Positions 49,840-61,000 of a stretch of 64,000 bases of DNA are shown piece by piece. Both the position numbers and the translations under genes were made by a program. Source of the DNA: Apostichopus parvimensis (taxonomy: Eukaryota; Echinodermata; Holothuroidea; Aspidochirotida; Stichopodidae); the NCBI GenBank assembly GCA_000934455.1, contig KN883046.1:11872-75871 (forward strand). The letters run 5' to 3'. Each line of letters starts with the position of its first letter. Position 1 is the first letter of the stretch. The notes below the pieces were generated by a model that had not been told where the DNA came from, did not search any database, and saw only the letters and a program-made list of their open reading frames with translations.

Positions 49840-50656
49840 CGGATCTTCCAGTGAAATGAGTCGTAGATGACGAGAGTGAAAACGTGGAGATACCCTGGTG
49901 TCATGCAGATGATGGATGTAGTGATTGCTAAGTTACTGGCAGTCGTTCGGTACTTACAAGTAATTTTTCACCAAAAATCACTTCTTTCCCTTTAATAATC
50001 CTTCGTGAGAGTGTCTGTGGTAAAGGGTTTATTTCTTCTCTGGAATTAAGACTACGTCTGATTTCAGTCTTGTGGACCAATGGTACCAATGTCTAGTATC
50101 ATGGGAGTTGCCATGTGTACAACTCACTCGGGACTATGTGTACTATGTGCATCGTCCTGTAGTAGTGTCTGTCCAGCAGGTTCACATCTTAGTTAGTTTA
50201 CGATACGACTGTACCGTAATATTAAAAAACCAAACCAACAATATTAATATAATCGTTATCATAACAGGTCATCGTACCATGTAATACCATATGCGATGAT
50301 ATTATTACGGATGTTTTATATAACTGAGCGTGTACTGTATATGATAACAACGATTACATAATGTTGATATCCTTAATAATATTACGATACGATATCATTG
50401 CTATGTTGTATTACATGGTACAATGATATATTATAAAACCAATCTGTGGTTCTTTTGTTTAATACCATGTTACAATAATATTGTATGATACTGTGTGAAT
50501 CGGGTGGTCTGTCTGTATATACTATCCTCCAGTGTATGGGGAGGAATAGAGACTTGCTGTACATCTCAATACTCAGGACTGTTCCTGCCCATAGTATCTG
50601 GACCATGGATCGTGTCTCTGTGTCCATATCCGCCCTCCAGCATCTATTGTGTAGAC

Positions 50657-51017
50657 CAGGGGTGGACAACCTACGACCTGCGGGCCACATGCGGCAGTGA
50701 TTTTGTTGCGGCCCGTGATATGTCTGAAGAAAAAGAAAAAAGTCAATATATTTTACATTATCACAAAAACGAGCTAGCTGCTTAGAATTTATCGGCACTA
50801 ATGATGCTGTCAGGTAGGACTATTATCCCATTAATTATCAACTGTACTGTATTGACATTATGTTTTTGATCATACAGATTAAGTACACACAGCTATTGCT
50901 TGAAAGTCTTCGGAATAAAAGGTTTGAAATCAACAGCAGGTCGTTGGTTAGGTGCGGCCCAGTCAATTTTCACCCCTTATATCTGGCCCATTCATTAAAA
51001 AAGGTTGCCCACCCCTG
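50657..51017. mobile_element. hAT-type miniature transposon
   Basis: The 361-bp element begins CAGGGGTGGACAACCT and ends AGGTTGCCCACCCCTG, the terminal inverted repeats typical of hAT (Charlie-like) elements. The flanking 8-bp target duplication is GTGTAGAC (50649-50656) versus GTTTAGAC (51018-51025). GCGGCCC blocks lie subterminally. It has no transposase. Open frames across it are not genes. Confidence 0.9.
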
Positions 51018-54000
51018 GTTTAGACTGTACATCTTAATTACTTGAGACAATCCCTGCTGTCATGTCTACTGCAGGTGTGCCCAATTTTTACGCTCAATAC
51101 ATTTCTACGCTAAAAGATTTTAATTTACACTCTCTTTCATCAAGTTTCAAATCCAATGAATTAATGAGTTAATTTAAGTTGTGAGATTTAAACATTTCAG
51201 GGAAATGATTTTTACTTGTAAATATTAATGGACTATGACTAAACACTGCTGGTTGGTTTATATTAAAATATAGAAAACCGGTAGAATTTCAGCAATATTT
51301 TATTTTAATTTTTACGGCAAAATGCGGTGCAATTCAAGGTGAAAACTGATTTATACTGACGCACCTTTGCCTTTTGTAACAGAGAAATTGCTAAAAGCTG
51401 ATTAGATGAAGGAATTGATTACTTTTTATCAGCAAAACATATACTTAAACTTGTTTTGAGAAGAATCATTGTCCAAACTGGTGTTACATTAAGGTTTTTA
51501 TGCTTTGGGCCATGGAATTGAAAGATATATTTTAAACTGTTTTCAAGCTTCAGAGAGGCAGGTGATGGTACATCGTTTATTGGGGTGTAGTATGCATGGT
51601 AGCCATAAGAGGATAACTTTAGGCAAATGTGATGGTTGGTATAGACCATGATTGAACACAACAGCTTTAGTTGTAATGGATCGCTTCTGAAAATATTTGT
51701 TTATATGAAACTGGCCCAAGTGTTTGGCTGTATCTAGTCAACAAGTTTGGCAAGTTTGCCAGTTTAGTACCAAGAAGCAACTATTTTTGGTTGTACGATG
51801 CAAATTTCTTAATTACTTTTTCGATAACAGATACTGCCAGATTCTTTTTGTCAAGCTATAAATAAAATTTGAGTAAAATTCTTTGGAATTGAAAAAATCA
51901 GTGTAGCCTAGAATTGTAAAGACATCGACTACAAAAAATAGCATTCCAGATGATACCTTGTAATGAGGCATGACAATCAATTTTATGGAATTAATTAAAA
52001 TAATATAATTATAAACCTGTCAATTTCATCCTTTGTGTTTCTAGATTCCCTGGATTCATATTTTTATGAGAATAATAAAGTTTGTGGTTCTGGTCTCATT
52101 TCTATCATGTAGCAATGGTATACATGTACTTAAACTGTGCCTTAATCTATATTATTTCATCGTTTGGTCTATTGGGTGTACGGTAACTTTACGTTGTCCC
52201 CTAAATGCATGTATTGTGTTATACATATGTAGCTGCACTGCTAGACACTGTATTGAAATTGTGACCCATTTTTCAAAGTGCAATTTAATCTACAAAGCCT
52301 TAACAGAAACAGCCGAAACTGCCACAGTGAAGAGAGGAAACATCATTTATGTTTGAGACGCATTATTCCACACATTTTGCAAAATTTTATGGTAAACTTC
52401 AGATGCACAAAGTTATGGAAAATTTCAGTTTGACTCACAACTTTCACAAATATAATGCTATTTCTTACAGTCCGGTTAAACCATCCATGAAATCGCATAG
52501 CTGAAGGATAGAACTAAACCACCGAGCAAAATCAGAGAAATCGTTATTTTTCCCTGCTATCCTTCCAAAGAACATTAATTCCCTATCCCAATTTACTGTA
52601 TTCCTTCAAACAAAGGTAAAGTGCACTCTGTATTAGGTTTACACCGAAAAAAAACACTTTAGTTTCTTTGTTTTATTTTCAGTCAGTCTTTGAGTTGTGA
52701 AACAGTTATAGCTAACAGTAGGTATGTCATAATATGGAAAAACTACCCTGACGAGGTTAACTTTGATATTCTTGAGTTTCTTTGACATTGGATTTTCCTG
52801 GAGTGTAACGATTCTAAAGCATTTTTTGGGCATACACAAACAGTATATTAAGCTGCAATAGAGACTAACAGGCAGATAAGATACAAGGTTTGTCTCTTCT
52901 GACATCCTACCATTCTCATACACTTTGAGCTAAAGTTTCTAGTATCTCACCCCCCAATCCCTTTCCACGATATGATAAATTTGTACACTTAAGTTTGTTA
53001 CATATTGTTATACAAATTCAGCATTCATTTGGGTTATCATTGTCCCCCCCCCCCCTCCAGAGAGCTACTCACTGCACACCACCCCAACAGCCTATCACTG
53101 CACACCACCCCCTCTCCCTCCCCCACAAACAGCTATTCACTACAAACTGACCTATTGACTGTTTCAACTCTATTATTGTTTGAATCGGAAACAAGGTGTA
53201 ATCAATCAATGAAATTTGAAATAAATGAAATTAAAGAGATGAAATTTTTTCTGCAAATCGTTTATTACAGTTGTTGTACATCAAGCATGTTTTTCTTTCA
53301 CAACAAACATTACTTGTTAGTAGAAATCTAACACACCACACCATCCTCAGGGAATGTACATTGATGGAAAAAAAATATGAATATAAACATTTTATTGAAA
53401 CTAAATATCTCAGCTTTGTTACTGTTGTTACGTAAACCCAATTAATATGGTGAAAGGTGCTGAATTCACAATTTTAATCTTGCCCAGAAATTCCCAGTGG
53501 AATTGGAAGTGATATTCAATCATTTATTTGTTCAAAACTTTATTGCTAATAATTTACATGGCAGCACTGTGAAAATCATTTCTCCTTTTCCCTGTTATGG
53601 ATCACATTCACCTCTATGATAACAAACTTTGAGAGGGGGAGGGGAGGGGGTGCATGGGACAAACTTTGAGAAGGGTGGGGTGGATGGGTTGTAGAAACAC
53701 CTTTACAATTTTTCATCAAATTCAGATAATCCGTTTCTGTCCTTTTTGGATCTCATTTATCTCTATAACAATAAACTTTGATGGTGAAGGGGAAGGGTTA
53801 CAGACAAACACCTTTTCATTTTTCATCAAATTCATATGTTACACATTTTATACAGAATATTGGTTTTCCAAAAGAAATAAAAAATGTTAGAATACTGAAT
53901 TACCATACTATTCACACATACGTGTAGAGTAATAACCATTCCGGTGATGAGAAAAAAAATATCGGTAATTAAGCGTCCAAATACATCCTTACAAAGTAAA

Positions 54001-54133
54001 AATCAGCCACGTATCTATACCCTTGCTATGAAATATCCTTAGTGAATGTGTTGTGTACCTGGTATTACTTATGTAGGTTATACATGGACGTCAAACACTT
54101 TGACCATAGGACACTAATAATGTTTAATAGTTG

Positions 54134-54424
54134 CTTTTTTTATATAGCGCTTTACAGGTCAGGTCTCAAAGCGCTTTACAGACGTTATATTACCCCTGGT
54201 CAATGATAACCTGTCCCAGAGACAATCCCTCCAGTTGGCAGCAGTTATAGTCTGCGCCCAATGACAAGTTACCTCACAGGTACCCATTTAACCCCTGGGT
54301 GGAGAGAGGCAATTGAGATAAAGCATCTTGCCCAAGGACACAACGTAATGAACTAGGCATGAATTGAACCAGCAATCCTTGGATCACGAGTCCCATGCCT
54401 TAGCCAATTGGCCATCAAGCTCTT
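54134..54424 (-). mobile_element. tRNA-derived SINE, family B, near full length
   Basis: On the minus strand the head starts at 54424 (GAGCTTGATGGCCAATTGGC, A box), with a B box like GGTTCAATTCATG. Then come TTGTGTCCTTGGGCAAGA, ATTGCCTCTCTCCACCCAG, and a 3' end AAGCGCTTTGAGACC...GCGCTATATAAAA. It shares its body with 48775-49135 and its tail with 41630-41890. Confidence 0.78.
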
Positions 54425-55988
54425 AACACTCTCTACACATGTGAGGTGTCCAACATCTATTGACCTAAGGGACATGTTGCAAAATTTTCAAAAGTGATGC
54501 AGTCCTGTAAAGTTTGGGCTTACATACACTACTATACCCTTAACTCTAGTAACTAATAAACCCCTATTTAGCTTGAAAAGTGAGTGGAGAACACATCCAC
54601 TGGTAGGTGACACGACTCTCACCTCAAAATTAAATTGATTTTACTACAACTCTGTCAGCTGGTCCATATAAAACAAAGGACCTTGATCAGAAATGCAGAC
54701 ATGTTTTTTTACAGAAAACAAGTCCATAATTTTTTTCAAAATTCAGTTTTCTTAGTTAATTGACCGACTTCTTGCTGGCCGTACTGATGGATGAAATTAT
54801 TACAATGGACACCTGAGCACATTTTGACTGCTCTTGTTTCTAACCATCTCTAGCAAGGGTTTTTTTTCCCTACCAATTTCTTAAAAGATGTGATATTTAC
54901 AGATCAAAGGTTTACCATATTATAGTATATTATTACAAATTCTACCACAAGAAGGTCCTCCAGCAAACCTCTTTTCTAAATTCATTCATTTATACAACCC
55001 ACTAGACGATAAATAATTATTTGACCACTACATACCTTTCCAAAAGATGTTATGTAAATTACAACAGTTCTACAAATATCATTTACATATTTACAAATAA
55101 ATGTTTACACATTTACGAAACAAAAACAAACATTTGATGGAAGTTTTTCCCAGAGTATGTGCTGTGAAGGTCTATAAAAAGTTCCAGAAACAGCTTGAAT
55201 GAAACATTTTTTAACTCTTTGTCAAAATGAACCACACTCATTATTCCCCCTATCTCTCTCTTTCATAAGGAGGGGGGGGGGGGGAAAGAAAATGTTTTTC
55301 TCAAAACACAAATACAAATTATGCTCTTTACTAGGGTAAGTCGGACCATTAATGGAAATGAAAATTAAGTAGCCCAGTTTAATGGAAAGTTGCTAGCAGT
55401 TTTTACTGTCATTACAAAATATTTACAGGATTTTTCCTCCAAAAGTTGCTTTGCAATTCTGTTATAAATAAATCAGCAACAGTAAACTGGTTTGGAAATC
55501 ATAGAAAATTTGGAAATAGCCAGTCACCAATCAATTTTTCATTCCACAATTTCTACAAATCCTTTTTTTATCCAATTTGAAAGGAATCCTCAAGAAAATT
55601 TTGGTCACCCTAAGAGGGTCCGCAACCCCCCCCCCCCCTGGTCACTTCTCAACTGGCTGTAAATTAACATGTCGTGCTGATAGTGTACAAGAATTTGCTG
55701 TAGTAAATCTTTCAATTTCACCCTGCTACTAAGTTTGAGCATCAAATCAAGATTGTACGATAAACATGGAAGGGGGAGGGGGGGGGGCGGGGAAGAGCAA
55801 TAACAGTATTGTGATAATATCAAAACACTGTGAAAATGATTCATAGATGTAAATCATTTTTTCACATACACACTTGAACACAACATTTGAAGTTAGTTCT
55901 CCATTATCATCATCATCACCATGTATTTTTTGGAGAGTTACTCGACCAAATCACTCACTCACGTAGATGGAGGAGGTACTTTCTGGTA

Positions 55989-57161
55989 TCACTGACTTCC
56001 ACTCTGTGAGGGCTTTCGTCGTCTCATTGTGTACGGTGACGTTCTCACCGCAGGAGAGTCCTTGGATGACCCTTGATCCTCACCAGCTTCTCCGACCTCC
56101 TCCGTCATATCCTCTTCTTTGATGGTGATGGTCGTGGGCACGGCGGGGGGTGCGCTAGTCGCCGGAGAAGCAGTCGCGGCGGCCACCACTGTGCCAGCAG
56201 CGGTGGTGGTGACCACCAGCTGCTTGGATTGTGGCTGCGCTACCACGGTTAGGCTGCTGGCTGTGGTGACAGCCTGTTGGGTGGTTGCTGCTATGGTGTT
56301 TGGTACCGTGGTTGGAGATGGTTCCTCCTGGATGATGATAGCCTGGGTGACATTCTGTCCTGCGGCCGCTCCTGCCCCGGCCACCTGCTGTTGTTGCTGC
56401 TTGGCCTGCTGTTGTTGCAGGCTTGTGACTGCTGGTTGAGTGATGATTCTAGCTAGCTGTGAGGGTGCCAGTTGAGTCAGTACTTTCGAGTTGGCCATCA
56501 GTTGCGAATATGTCTGTCCACTCACTGAAGTACTCACTTTGGGGTTTGCAGTCAACACAGCACCACCTATTACCAAAAACAAACAAAAAAACCAATAAAA
56601 AATTACAAGGTTAAATTTGTAGCACAATAATGGGCAAAATTATGATGTTAGAATGATAAGCAATGTGCTTCAAACTTCTTCTAGGGAACTGCGCGGGACA
56701 GCTGCCCACAAACAGCTGACACCACTGTTACCTTATAGAGAGGGGAACTGCTGACACCACTGTTACCTTACAGAGGGGAAAACTGCTGACACTACTGTTA
56801 CCTTACAGGGGGGACTGCTGACACCACTGTTACCTTACAGAGGGGGAAACTGCTGACACCACTGTTACCTTACAGAGGGGAAAACTGCTGACACCACTGT
56901 TAACTTACAGGGGGGGACTGCTGACACCACTGTTACCTTACAGAGGGGGGAAACTGCTGACAGCACTGTTATGATACAGAGGGGGAAAATGTCTCGGACT
57001 ATGAGTTACAAACTATCCATCCAAACCATGTCTTGAACACTTGATTTACCATGTGGTATGATGGTGACTGGTTTCCCTGCCTGCTGGATGGATAGAGTAG
57101 TTGCACCCTGGTTCCGTTTATGGCTCTGTTGTAACTGCTGACGAACAGTCTGAACCTGAGG
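55989..57161 (-). CDS. Second copy of the last two EP400-like exons
   Basis: Exons 57161-57050 and 56566-55989 repeat exons 59042-58931 and 58618-58041. The terminal exon frames are identical at protein level (191 residues, ending RTSPYTMRRRKPSQSGSQ). The penultimate exons differ only at synonymous sites by eye. The copy lies beyond the stop codon of the first set in transcription order, and the two copies are separated by a 50-N gap at the exact repeat junction. I read it as an allelic or haplotype duplication in the assembly. A real recent tandem duplication is the alternative. Confidence 0.7.
56705..56995. repeat. Minisatellite, about 35-bp unit x8
   Basis: Units CTGCTGACACCACTGTTACC-TTACAGAGGGG, eight copies, in the intron between the duplicated exons. 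The matching interval in the other copy (about 58755-58870) has only three. On the gene's sense strand each unit carries a donor-like GTAAGGTAAC. Confidence 0.88.
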
Positions 57162-57934
57162 CTGAAGAGAGATATGAAAAAGTGATTCATTATAAACTTG
57201 AGGAGAGTAAACAAAAAAAAACCAGAGAATATCACTGAGAACATGGAACAGCAAAGTAGTTGAATGTGTGACTGCATATCAACTGAAACAAACTCCTAAC
57301 TATCCACATATTTGACAATTACTTTAAAGACTATAGTAAAAACCATTTCTCTACTAGAGCCAGCTGAGTAACATTCAGTCAAAGAGAAATGTTGAAATAA
57401 TTTTAACATTGAACAAGCTTTCAAACCTAATCCTAGGGTTTGATATTTCTTATATATAAAATAGAACAATAATAAAAATATTTGTAATAATTGCATTAAC
57501 CAAGCTAAGCAAAAAGTTTCAAAATGTTTTAATTTTTTTTTCGCTCTTGCTTTTGGGGGTATTCCATCATGACAATATGTTTTCGATTCGGGTACCCGGA
57601 GGTTTGGTTGGGTACCCAGGTACCGGACTGAGGCCTTACCATGACCACCATCTCTCATAAACATGACGGGTTGGTTTATGTCTCATCAAAAGTTAAAAAC
57701 AAAGAAGCAAATCTGATAAACCTAATATTTGAACTTGACAGCACTACATATTAAAATTCCGAAAAACGATCGAAAATTGTTTACCGACGAAAAATTAAAA
57801 CAAACACAATTTTCAGAGGGAAGGAAAGAGAACTCTGATTAAAGCTTTGATTCACAAAAGCAAGTTAAAACACAGAAGCTTTGCGTAATTTATTTTACAG
57901 CAGATACGCTTTTGAGGCTTTATGAGGTGATGTA

Positions 57935-57984
57935 NNNNNNNNNNNNNNNNNNNNNNNNNNNNNNNNNNNNNNNNNNNNNNNNNN
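57935..57984. other. 50-base assembly gap
   Basis: Fifty N at the exact boundary between the two copies of the duplicated EP400-like 3' segment (55934-57934 and 57985-59809). Confidence 0.98.
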
Positions 57985-58040
57985 GAGAGTTACTCGACCA
58001 AATCACTCACTCACGTAGATGGAGGAGGTACTTTCTGGTA

Positions 58041-61000
58041 TCACTGACTTCCACTCTGTGAGGGCTTTCGTCGTCTCATTGTGTACGGTGACGTTCTCAC
58101 CGCAGGAGAGTCCTTGGATGACCCTTGATCCTCACCAGCTTCTCCGACCTCCTCCGTCATATCCTCTTCTTTGATGGTGATGGTCGTGGGCACGGCGGGG
58201 GGTGCGCTAGTCGCCGGAGAAGCAGTCGCGGCGGCCACCACTGTGCCAGCAGCGGTGGTGGTGACCACCAGCTGCTTGGATTGTGGCTGCGCTACCACGG
58301 TTAGGCTGCTGGCTGTGGTGACAGCCTGTTGGGTGGTTGCTGCTATGGTGTTTGGTACCGTGGTTGGAGATGGTTCCTCCTGGATGATGATAGCCTGGGT
58401 GACATTCTGTCCTGCGGCCGCTCCTGCCCCGGCCACCTGCTGTTGTTGCTGCTTGGCCTGCTGTTGTTGCAGGCTTGTGACTGCTGGTTGAGTGATGATT
58501 CTAGCTAGCTGTGAGGGTGCCAGTTGAGTCAGTACTTTCGAGTTGGCCATCAGTTGCGAATATGTCTGTCCACTCACTGAAGTACTCACTTTGGGGTTTG
58601 CAGTCAACACAGCACCACCTATTACCAAAAACAAACAAAAAAACCAATAAAAAATTACAAGGTTAAATTTGTAGCACAATAATGGGCAAAATTATGATGT
58701 TAGAATGATAAGCAATGTGCTTCAAACTTCTTCTAGGGAACTGCGCGGGACAGCTGCCCACAAACAGCTGACACCACTGTTACCTTATAGAGAGGGGAAC
58801 TGCTGACACCACTGTTACCTTACAGAGGGGAAAACTGCTGACACCACTATTACCTTACAGAGGGGGGAAATGTCTCGGACAATGAGTTACAAACTATCCA
58901 TCCAAACCATATCTTGAACACTGGATTTACCGTGTGGTATGATGGTGACTGGTTTTCCTGCCTGCTGGATGGATAAAGTAGTTGCACCCTGGTTCCGTTT
59001 ATGGCTCTGTTGTAACTGCTGACGAACAGTCTGAACCTGAGGCTGAGGAGAGAGATGAAAAAGTGATTCATTATAAACTTGAGGAGAGTAAACAAAATAC
59101 CCCAGAGAATATCACTGAGAACATGGAACAGCAAAGTAGTTGGAATGTGTGACTGCATATCAACTCAAACAAAACTCCTAAAACTATCCACATATTTGAC
59201 AATTACTTTAAAGACTATAGTAAAAACCATTTCTCTACTAGCCAGCTGAGTAACATTCAGTCAAAGAAATATGTTGAAATAATTTTAACATTTAACAAGC
59301 TTTCAAATCTACTCCTTAGGGTTTGTTATTTTTTACATACAAAATAGAACAATCATAATAATTGCATTAACCAAGCTAAGCAAAAAGTTTCAAAATGTTT
59401 TACTTTTTTTTCTTTTCGCTCTTGCTTTTGGGGGTATTCCATCATGACAAGATGTTTTCGATTCGGGTACCCGGATGTTTGGTCGGGTACCCAGGGTACC
59501 TGACTCAGGCCTAACCATGACAACCATCTCTCATAAACATGACGGGTTGGTTTATGTCTCGTCAAAAGTTAAAAACAAAGAAGCAAATCTGATAAACCTA
59601 ACATTTGAAATTGACCGCACTACATATTAAAATTCCGAAAAACGATCGAAAATTGTTTACCGACGAAAAATTAAAAACAAACACAATTTTCAGAGGGAAG
59701 GAAAGAGAACTCTGATAAAGCTTTGATTCACAAAAGCAAGTTAAAACACAGAAGCTTTGCGTAATTTATTTTACAGCAGATACGCTTTTGAGGCTTTATG
59801 AGGTGATGTAGATTGAGACGAAGATGGATGAAAAATGGTTAAGCAATAATGGACTGACCCTGACTTGACTGGTGACCACACGCTGTACCAACGTAGCATT
59901 TTGAGTGGCTGCCTGGCCTGGCGCTGTTGTCACCTGTTGAACCCTGCCAAGTGATAACTGTTGCTGTTGAGCGGTACCCTATGAAAGCAAACCGTGTGCC
60001 GTGACAGGATTGAATAAATGAAGCACAAAACATGAAATATGACAACATTTACCAGGCGGTTGCAGCAGCAGCTGAGCTTGCAAATAATTTAAGAGTGATG
60101 CAAAGTCGACTTGATTTTATTATGCTCAACGTAAACTTTGACAATACCTGAAATATGACGACATTTACCAGGGAGCTGCCAGGGAGTTTGCCAGTACTTC
60201 CCAGTAATACCAAGTCTTAAGTTTCTTTTTTTTATGCTTAATATATTACTTTGACAAAACACCAAATATGACAGCATTTTTACCAGGATTTTGACGAAAC
60301 ATGAAATATGACAAGATTCACCAGGGAACTGGTAAGACTGCTAATGTTATACGAGTAATGTGCAGTCAAATTAATTAAACAGTGACTTCACAAGAAAACA
60401 AATTCTTCATCAATTACAAAAAGTTTGCCAAGCACAGATAACATCATGCAGTTAGGAAGGGATTTTACATTAATGTAACAAGAAATAAGGCACTGAATTA
60501 ACAGCAACATTTGGAAAAGTTTATATGTGAATTATTTACAATTGATTTTCGAATGCAACATGTTTTTTTGTTTGTTATGCACACATTACTTAACAATGAC
60601 CTTGCAAGCAGTTTACTTTTCTAGAGGTTGGGGTGGGGGGTGGGCTACATTTCTTAATTCTTCATGGGTTAGCTGCTTCCATGTTTTCATAGCTGTAGGT
60701 TAATATGGCATTTTTTGCCCACATGATTAAACTTCACTTTTCAGTTTGGGAGGTTTATAAAAGAGGCAACATGATCCTTTGGCACAACATTAAAAAGGTG
60801 CATTTAGATTTCAGTGAGATTTCCATGGTGTTGGGAGCAGTCCTGTGCACAGGATATCAAAGGGGCTGGGGGTTGGGAACTTGAGAGAGACTCCCACATC
60901 TGATTTGGTAGGAGGATAAACCTTTAAGGAAATGGTAGGGGCAATTCAAAAATTTTGATAAGGAGGGGTGTGGCAACGGGGTCGTTAAGGCCCTGGTAGA

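Larger units (their letters stand above)
49840..55933. other. Intergenic between convergent genes
   Basis: The triple-OB gene (plus) and the EP400-like gene (minus) end towards each other here. Both 3' UTRs must lie inside, but no polyadenylation site can be assigned confidently. It contains a hAT element (50657-51017), a SINE (54134-54424), C/G runs (53042, 53636, 55271, 55627, 55783) and diverged direct repeats near 53630-53840 built on TTTTTCATCAAATTCA. No coding exon is supported. Confidence 0.5.

Noticed and set aside
50382-50798. 138-codon minus-strand open frame
   Set aside because: It runs across the end of a hAT miniature element and has no recognisable protein similarity.
56119-56439. 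106-codon plus-strand open frame (and its twin at 58171-58491)
   Set aside because: Antisense shadow of the Gln/Ala/Thr-rich EP400-like terminal exon; Cys and Ala runs come from the reverse of CAG/GCN repeats.
55989-56627. Independent second gene
   Set aside because: It is the same terminal exon as 58041-58618 with the same upstream exon, separated by an assembly gap; no separate promoter or 5' exons.
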